Source: Flammula alnicola
Taxonomy: Eukaryota; Basidiomycota; Agaricomycetes; Agaricales; Strophariaceae
DNA: 14,293 nt
Direction of reading: 5' to 3'
Assembly: GCA_015499995.1 (NCBI GenBank)
Contig: JADNRV010000758.1
Coordinates: 1 to 14,293 of the forward strand
Of this stretch, positions 8,366-14,293 are shown in pieces (the stretch's first letter is position 1; each line of letters starts with the position of its first letter). The notes under the pieces were generated by a model that was not told where the DNA came from, did not search any database, and saw nothing but the letters and a program-made list of their open reading frames with translations. Position numbers and translations under genes: made by a program.

Positions 8366-9748
8366 TTACGAGATGCTATTGATAGTTGTGAAAAGAGTGG
8401 TGAGTTCGACATGTTCAGTATCAAACGACGAGCGGGTGGGGAGGTCAGACGTGAACGTTCGTAGATTCATGGTAATCCTGCAACTCTGCGAAAATGCCAA
8501 AGTTAACCGTGTGATTTCTGGGATCATGGCTGGCCACAGGAAGTGGTGAGAGTTGTACTTACACTGAGCGAGACAACGGCAACATAAATCCTACACAAAT
8601 CATAGATATAAGCATGTGAATCCATCATGAAAGGGATGCACTGACGGGAAAATGATATAACACAGCTGCGCCGTTCGATCTCCAGGTTGTCGGTTCGACG
8701 CGTCTACCAGTATGGCAGAAAGGAGAGCTAGAACGAAGATTCAGCAACCAGGGCTTGCGAAAGAAGGTACCTTAGTTAGCCCTGACCGGTAAATACTGCG
8801 AAAACCCAAAAACCGTCACGTGTAACGAGGGATAGAATAGGAATCTTCTTCCATCCAGAGAAAGAATAAAGCATGTAACTCTTGTACACTGTTAACACCC
8901 AGATCACCAACTGAGTGAGGATTTGAATGACTCTGAAAGAAATGACTGAATATTCGAATGATTTATGCAAGGCGGAGTTGACTAACGTTAAATACATCAC
9001 TGTCGGCGGTGCGTGCATTGGAAGACAGCCGCCGTCAATGGCAAAGGTCAGATCTTGGATCGCGGAGCATCCGCAAGCGGTAAAAATAACTGTCTCAATG
9101 ACGACTCCTGCCAATAAAGGCCAAGTCACACTGCCTTTGTAAAGTGCATGAACTGTAAGAAAACAGAACAAGTGAAATAGACAATAAATTGCAGAGTCGA
9201 GAAAGAATTGAGCGTACGTCGATAAATGAAGTTGAAATTCATTGAGAGCAGCAGCACTGTACAGGTTATGAGCTGAAAGCCATACCATATCTGGCAATGT
9301 CGGTGGGATTCAAAGCGATTGAATTGAATGAAAGCGACGACGAAAGCGTTGATCCTGCGTCGACAAGTATTTTAGGAAGAATTGGAAGAGTTTCAATAGG
9401 GCAGACATACATCTGGGCCAGGACACCAATGTATCGGGAGGTACAGTAGAGCCATCTTATTCGATAATCCGTCCCTTTTCTAAAGCAGGTAGCGCGAGAA
9501 GGTGTTGAGATACGAAATGTAGCGAACAGATGAGGTTGAACTAGCTATTGCTCACCGCCAAATGATGAGGGTTTCAAAATTCAAAGTTGTAGCCCATTCC
9601 CAGAGAGTAAGAAATAAGGCGGCATCTATGACAAGGTTTCAACATATATATGTTGGGCTGCTGGTATCATAAAGAAGTACTCACAAGCGCACCCACGCAC
9701 TAGAAATGTCAATTTCGCGTTAACCGCGTCGAACACATCGAGGTCCAT
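8366..9748 (-). CDS. Seven-helix membrane protein with DUF6533-like N-terminus, 293 aa (tandem copy 2)
   Basis: Nine minus-strand exons: 9748-9685, 9625-9556, 9479-9411, 9354-9218, 9152-8987, 8932-8787, 8727-8646, 8590-8563, 8485-8366. Introns are 54-77 nt with GT-AG borders; the join is exactly 294 codons. Landmarks parallel the gene at 5995-7348: helix 1 ending ALFLTLWEWATTLNFETLI then WR, a basic loop and YCTSRYIGVLAQ, Cys88 before QIWYGFQ, helix 3 ending FIYRLHALYKGS (114-120), Cys-rich helix 4 region, LVTRDGFW with RDG at 207-209, QLCYIIFP at the end of exon 7, and SCRITMNLR at 255-263. The tail includes HVELTTLFTTINS, matching the ELTTL of copy 1. A 173-codon frame at 8776-9297 is only a read-through of introns 4 and 5, so it should not be taken as the gene. 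The molecular role is unknown. Confidence 0.87.
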
Positions 9749-10297
9749 CGCTGGAGCGTTCCGCGATAAATAGAAAGGCGACAGAGAGAAAGGAAACCAG
9801 GAACATCAATATTATGCGCGTGAGTGCGATTTAAGCAAGGAAAAGAAAGGGTCGAGGTGACAAGAGAACTTCCTTACGTAATGGTACTTCCACTAACTGC
9901 AATTGCGTTCCTGGATCCTCTTCCTCTCTGAATCTGAACACCGTTAGCAATGGCCTCAAATTTGTCTGTTACCATTTTCCAAGACGGCACTACTATTGGG
10001 AATGGGAGTCTGGTCTGTCCTCCAAGCTGGGTTATCGTTCTGCTGCTTGACATTTATTATTAACAACAATCCGCCGATTCGCTGCTGGAAGCCTGGAACC
10101 CTCTTAAGGTTTGCCATGTGTAAAAAAAATTGCAGCCTCTCATATTCGGTTATGTCCCCACGGCGAGCTGGACAGGATTCTGGACACTCTTACCTACTCA
10201 ATTACACGGCTAGCTCTAGCTAGACGGGATAACGAAACCAATGGCCGGTAAGTCGAATGGCAACTATCTACCTTTTCTCCACTGAAATTTTTCTCAG
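9749..10297. other. Upstream region of copy 2 and an isolated intron-like segment
   Basis: The first part should hold the promoter of the minus-strand gene starting at 9748. On the plus strand an ATG at 9949 opens a 37-codon frame (MASNLSVTIFQDGTTIGNGS...), too short to judge. At 10248-10297 a 50-nt segment has strong intron borders, GTAAGT and TTTTTCTCAG, suggesting that a plus-strand transcript begins or began nearby. No recognised gene fits. Confidence 0.4.
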
Positions 10298-10627
10298 GGA
10301 CGACGGACATTTACAGGGAGGGAGTATCAAAAACTCTTGCGAGAATGGGCATACCAAGAGTATCAGGAAGTTCAACTGGGTCGCTCGACTGGAAAAGTTA
10401 AATTCGCAATGATCTATGTCTTACGACATAACATCCGCAATATTCTAGAACGACATGAATTGGCTTACCGATCCTGAAGCTACTGGCCTCCCTTTGGGTC
10501 TCGCATGGAAGCCTTCGCAGAGGCACCCTGTCAATCCCTCAAGCTTATGACGACGACAGGAGTCGCCCAGATCTTCTTGAAACACATTGACCGCTCATTG
10601 GGCTTGATATTAATTAGTCTTCTTTGA
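10298..10627 (+). pseudogene. Decayed plus-strand coding frame, unrecognised
   Basis: Directly after the intron-like segment ending at 10297, one frame stays open for 59 codons to TGA at 10475 and then for 49 more to TGA at 10625-10627. Its composition looks coding: FTGREYQKLLREWAYQEYQE, then KVKFAMIYVLRHNIRNILERH, then after the stop EAPCQSLKLMTTTGVAQIF. The in-frame upstream part has no ATG and meets a TAA at 10230. I do not know the family. A single nonsense mutation in an otherwise long frame suggests a pseudogene, although an undetected intron over the stop is possible. Confidence 0.33.
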
Positions 10628-10763
10628 CACAAATAATAGAAATGACTATTCCTCCCTTCATCAGGCTTGCACCAGCCTTCATCCTGTCTGTGATTCAAAT
10701 TTAAGGAACAAATCTTAGTGATTGCTACAGTCGAGCGGAGGCATGTTGGTGGTCAATCCTTAG

Positions 10764-11219
10764 GTCAAACTCGACCCCAAACCCCTTTTCTTGACAATAC
10801 ACGGAAAGACCGATTTGAGAACGACTTTCTGGACATTCTCGAAGTCAAGTCCAAAGTACTTGAAGAATAGACGTTCCAAGAATTTTGCTTCTCCAAAATC
10901 TTTCTCACGGACAATCAAGCGATATCGCCGTATGATTTGACGACCAACTCAACTGTGCGACACTTTTCCAGTCAACCGCCACGGCTACGACATTGATGTA
11001 GACACCATGCACATTCTTCGGAGGGTCTCCTGGCGAACTCTTGTTTCTTCAGATGCCTACTTTTTCCCCAACCCGTGCCTTCCGACCAAAACCTTTCCTG
11101 TCCTGTATTTATCGTGATAATATGAATGGAATCAGGTCCTGGAGCATCGAATCGCCTATGTTGATCCACCCTACCCTCTAGCCAAAGCTCAGGAACTCGT
11201 AGAATGGTACTTAGAATGA
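10764..11219 (+). pseudogene. Second decayed plus-strand frame, unrecognised
   Basis: One frame covers 151 codons and is broken only by TGA at 10938 and adjacent TGA-TAA at 11115-11120, before the end at 11217-11219. Parts read like protein, for example NRHGYDIDVDTMHILRRVSW followed by SSDAYFFPNP, and after the double stop VLEHRIAYVDPPYPLAKAQ. A second frame over 10790-10990 is nearly as open, so frame choice is uncertain. No family is recognised. It may belong with the flanking interrupted frames to one eroded gene spanning roughly 10.3-11.7 kb. Confidence 0.27.
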
Positions 11220-11377
11220 TGGATGTCGTTCACTCGCCAGATTTGTCTGAACCGGCCTGAATACTCTGCTAGATGCTAGTGGTCGCCTCGGTCTGCGCGT
11301 ATCTACTTGTTATTGTTGACCATGGACCACGTTATTCACTTCCGAACATCTATCTCCACACGAGCCGTTGTGCCTAG

Positions 11378-11734
11378 TCTAGGACGTTAAATGTCCATCT
11401 TCACGCCGGCTTCGCTACCTCGCCGGGACCGTTCGACACCCCGACCTTTAAAGGCCATGGATATAAGGTCATCATCTACCTGAAAATGCCCGCCTCTCCT
11501 GCTGCTAGTGGCTTCGTGGAGTTTGAACTTACTACACCGGAACTCTCGGGGCATGTAAAGAAGCTCGTCTTGGTCAACTGTATGGTGAAGGCGGATAGAC
11601 TATTGGAGTTAAATTTTCCTCCGAAGAACGACCCCCTCGATGCTGTCAATAAAGGCGACTCAGTAAAGGCGATGGTCAATTTAGCTGCGGGTGATGAGAA
11701 CTGCCGTCCAGATATTTTTTGGACCGTCTTATGA
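11378..11734 (+). CDS. Open frame of 118 codons, unrecognised; ATG at 11486
   Basis: The frame is open from 11378 to TAA-free coding up to TGA at 11732-11734; the first in-frame ATG is at 11486 (82 aa). The stretch before that ATG also looks coding (TSPGPFDTPTFKGHGYKVII), so the true 5' part may be an exon further upstream. The product includes SGFVEFELTTPELSGHVKK and a Lys/Asp-rich second half, with no helix long enough for a membrane segment. I cannot assign a family. It is the cleanest frame between 9.75 and 12.9 kb, yet its neighbours on the same strand are broken, so it may be the surviving end of a decayed gene. Confidence 0.33.
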   Translation, partial: SRTLNVHLHAGFATSPGPFDTPTFKGHGYKVIIYLKMPASPAASGFVEFELTTPELSGHVKKLVLVNCMVKADRLLELNFPPKNDPLDAVNKGDSVKAMVNLAAGDENCRPDIFWTVL

Positions 11735-12120
11735 ACGGATTAGATACGCGCAGCCGCGTTGGCGTATCTGGTGAATGCTAATTATGATCCTTTCATCGCG
11801 GAGGGCTCTCAGACGGTTAATATGTCTATATGAATGGCAGATTCATAATAATGGGAGAAGCAGGGCTTGGATGATCGCGATTCGCAAATGTGCACACTGC
11901 ACAGGCAGCGAGGGAATTTACACTTCGATATCTCCATCTCTTGATTGTGCAAACTGGATTTCATTCTCGTGCATCCCGGCAGGATGTGCGTGGTATATTA
12001 CCTTTAGCGCCACCTCGAGACTTTAATCACGAATGGCTTATCCGCTTCTCAGCTTGGATAGAAAGCGTGAGCAGTGAATATTCGGAGCTTCACTTACTGG
12101 GTAATAGAAATTTCTCGTGA
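11735..12120 (+). other. Possible coding remnant at 11875-12120, otherwise nothing
   Basis: From 11875 to TGA at 12118-12120 one plus-strand frame is open for 81 codons without an ATG start (first methionine-like codon is GTG). It reads HTAQAAREFTLRYLHLLIVQ and later FNHEWLIRFSAWIESVSSEY, which looks protein-like. No family or splice partner was found. A second frame at 11775-12026 overlaps it. Confidence 0.25.
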
Positions 12121-12921
12121 GCCTTGCAGATATCTCCACATTAACCGCCGTGTCTTTCTTACGTCTGACTAACTCCACACCTTACTACCGTCCTGCTTTT
12201 TGAAGGATGCCACCAGATAGTTGGCTACGAGTGGATAGGTGCGCTTGCTGCACGGACGGGCCAAAGTCATGAACTCAACATGAGCGCCTGACGTTGCAAA
12301 ATATGCTCGAATGAACTTCCGCGATACTAGAGACTATAAGAAACTTGCACTTCTCGATTGGATTTGATGATCATGTCTTGCGTCTGTCCGTACCTAACGA
12401 GGAAGGTTGTGTAGGTATTCGAGAATTTTTCGGTGGAGATTGCCTTAGCTCCAACCTCTGACGGAAAGGATATTTATATAAATTGTCCGTCCATCTCACT
12501 TGACCATTCTATATACCGTGAAGATTTGTTTGGAGATGCAGGAAGTCTGTATTGATGTAATACCGTGAAAACTTTTCAGGTAAATTGAAAGAATGGAAGA
12601 AGAATAATTGGAGCCTGAGGGTACCTCAACTATGGCGAACTTACCGTGCAATAAAAATCTTCTCCACATTTCTGTCAATGAAGCTTGTTAATACTTGGAA
12701 GGCGAATACCCGAGTCAGTCTGACAGAACAATTGGATGCGGGCTCATGCATATTAATGCGTTATCCCAAGAGACATGACCGTGGGAACGGACGGCAATCC
12801 CACCTGTTTTTAGCTCGAAGTTGCATGCTTGTCATGTCGACGTCGAGTTCATTAGCTTTCCAACCGTCTTACTTTTCAATTCTAGGCTAAGTGCGACTTC
12901 AAGCTTCAATACCGCTGTTGA
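12121..12921. other. About 800 nt without a supported gene
   Basis: Frames on both strands are short and mutually overlapping. A 9-nt direct repeat TACCGTGAA occurs near 12513 and 12561. The last few hundred bases should contain the promoter of the CRAL-TRIO gene; no clear element was identified. Confidence 0.5.
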
Positions 12922-14293
12922 ATGGAAACTCTCCGACGACTCCAGACAAATCGAGATGCCTTGTTAGAACAATACCACTCCAATTTGGAGGACGTTTACA
13001 CTCTACAGGACACCTTAATTCAGGACGTTTTGCCTACTGTCGCCGATGAGCTTGAACTTAGTCCAGAGATCCAGGAATGGGCGAAAGAATGGCTTTCTGA
13101 TACCTGTACGTAACATTGTTTGTGCGGGATGTTTCTATGCGTACCAACAATTCGCTAAGCCTCCATCTTCCGCATTTCAAGAGTGAGTCCTTCACTATTT
13201 ACGGACAGCGGGTGCTGAAACTCTCAATCCTTCCAGCGCAACAAATTTACTCGATCCTTCTCTTTGGAAGCTATCCAAAAGAACCTGCTATGGCGTCTGT
13301 CCAATCTGTGGCCAGTGGAACCTCCGTCATTGATACCCAACCTTCGCTGCCTTCCGACCGACATCCGCGACCGATTTGGCAGACCTATAGTGGTTGTTGA
13401 GGCTTCGCCAGTCAATGAAACTGTCGAGGCTCAGAAACGCTCTGTTATTCGGGCCTTCGAACAGCTGAGGATACATCTGAAGAGGTTGTACGACAGCTCA
13501 CAAGACCACCGAAGGCCGCCTCTTCAGTATGTGCTTTTGCTCGACTTGGGCCAACTATCACTACAAAGCATAGTAAGTCTCCAGACGTAATATTCTTATT
13601 GATCTTGTCTCAAACCTCAAGCCGTTTATCAGAACATTGACTTGTTTACGTGGACGGTTCGCGAAATCGTACCCCGGTTCCCTGGCATGCTCGCAGGAGG
13701 TAAGTCTTTGCCTGGGATTTCCGAAATCATGACAGCAATAAAACGTTTTACTAGTTTTTATGCTCAATTACTCTTGGGCTCACTCGGGTCTCTGGACTAT
13801 TTTTAAGTATGTATATTTCTTGCAGCGCCGTCTCTATCGGTCTCATTTGACCTCATAGGCGTTTATTACCCGAAACTGCTCTCTCTCGAATATTCTTTCC
13901 ATCAAATCAGGAATTGATTGAATATTTCACACCGTCGGCTTTACCTTCAGGTAAGGAAGTCAGATTTGTTCTTTATATGATGTTGACCAATAAACGTAGA
14001 CTACGGCGGGAATCTACCTTCATTAGCACGTCTCGAGGATCCAATACGTCCCGAGTTACCACAGCCTTTAGAAGAACCACCTATAGCACCTCCGGAAAGC
14101 CCAGCTCCAATACCAGTCAACCCTTCATTTATTTCGATGTCTTGGTTGTCGCCAACTTCGATCTTAAATCCATTTTTTGGATACCCAGTGTCAGTCCCTT
14201 CAAGTCGTGGCCCTCCATCCTTCCGCCATGGCCGACGAAGAAAGCGAGACCTTATCCGAACTCTTGCCACGCTTTTTTGGATGCGATGGCGGA
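12922..14293 (+). CDS. CRAL-TRIO (Sec14-like) domain protein, partial at right edge
   Basis: Exons 12922-13105, 13160-13182, 13237-13572, 13633-13699, 13755-13806, 13859-13950 and 14000 to the edge; introns 49-60 nt, phases all consistent. A TGA directly before the ATG fixes the start. The first 349 residues are visible. The N-terminal part (1-110) is helical and acidic, including a Sec14-type N-lobe segment (IFRISRRNKFTRSFSLEAI). The lipid-binding part follows: GRPIVVVEAS from 117, QYVLLLDLGQLSLQS at about 165-179, WTVREIVPRFPGMLAG, FMLNYSWAHSGLW, then KRLLPETALSRIFFPSNQEL and YGGNLPSL at the end. Sec14-like proteins bind and exchange phospholipids or sterols at membranes. A Pro-rich linker follows, then a basic stretch (HGRRRKRD), hinting at a C-terminal membrane-contact region beyond the window. 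Exon 2 is a 23-nt microexon. At the exon 3/4 junction I used the acceptor at 13632 because an earlier one breaks the frame. Confidence 0.9.

Noticed and set aside
8776..9297. 173-codon minus-strand frame as a stand-alone membrane protein
   Set aside because: It is exons 5 and 6 of the gene at 8366-9748 read through introns 4 and 5; splicing gives better family motifs and exon lengths equal to the paralogue.
14001..14270. 89-codon minus-strand frame, Gly-rich
   Set aside because: It is the antisense of the Pro-rich linker in the last visible exon of the CRAL-TRIO gene.

Overview
The window reads as nuclear DNA of a filamentous fungus, most likely an agaricomycete basidiomycete. Every recognisable gene is broken by several short GT-AG introns of about 49-76 nt. 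The families present (a basidiomycete-type seven-helix membrane family with a DUF6533-like N-terminus, a UstYa/DUF3328 oxidase, a fungal hemerythrin-like protein, an Isa2-type iron-sulfur assembly factor and a CRAL-TRIO protein) fit that assignment. All gene models were spliced by eye from the sequence. Family names come from remembered motifs, not from a search.

Left part (1-2100): a possible gene start leaving the left edge on the minus strand, an eroded tandem repeat of about 115-125 nt (502-935), a perfect 26-bp tandem duplication (1023-1074), and two small spliced plus-strand candidates (52 and 97 codons) that I do not recognise. Centre-left (2200-4690): two plus-strand genes in line, a UstYa-like membrane oxidase (4 exons, 263 aa) and a hemerythrin-like protein (8 exons, 257 aa). 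The hemerythrin gene converges on a minus-strand ISA2-like mitochondrial gene (3 exons, 5572-4850), which has an apparent 1-nt deletion just before its C-terminal CxC ligand.

Centre (5995-9748): three minus-strand members of one membrane-protein family in tandem. The outer two are intact nine-exon genes (293 and 303 aa) with the same exon lengths at six of nine exons. The middle copy is a truncated, frameshifted remnant. Right part (9750-12921): no family I can name. It holds several plus-strand frames interrupted by isolated stops, which look like decayed coding sequence. From 12922 an intact plus-strand CRAL-TRIO (Sec14-like) gene with a 23-nt microexon runs off the right edge.

No tRNA, rRNA, CRISPR array or complete transposon was seen. 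The possible biological units are the UstYa/hemerythrin pair, which could belong to a small oxidative secondary-metabolite locus, and the tandem membrane-protein family, which shows duplication with loss of one copy.
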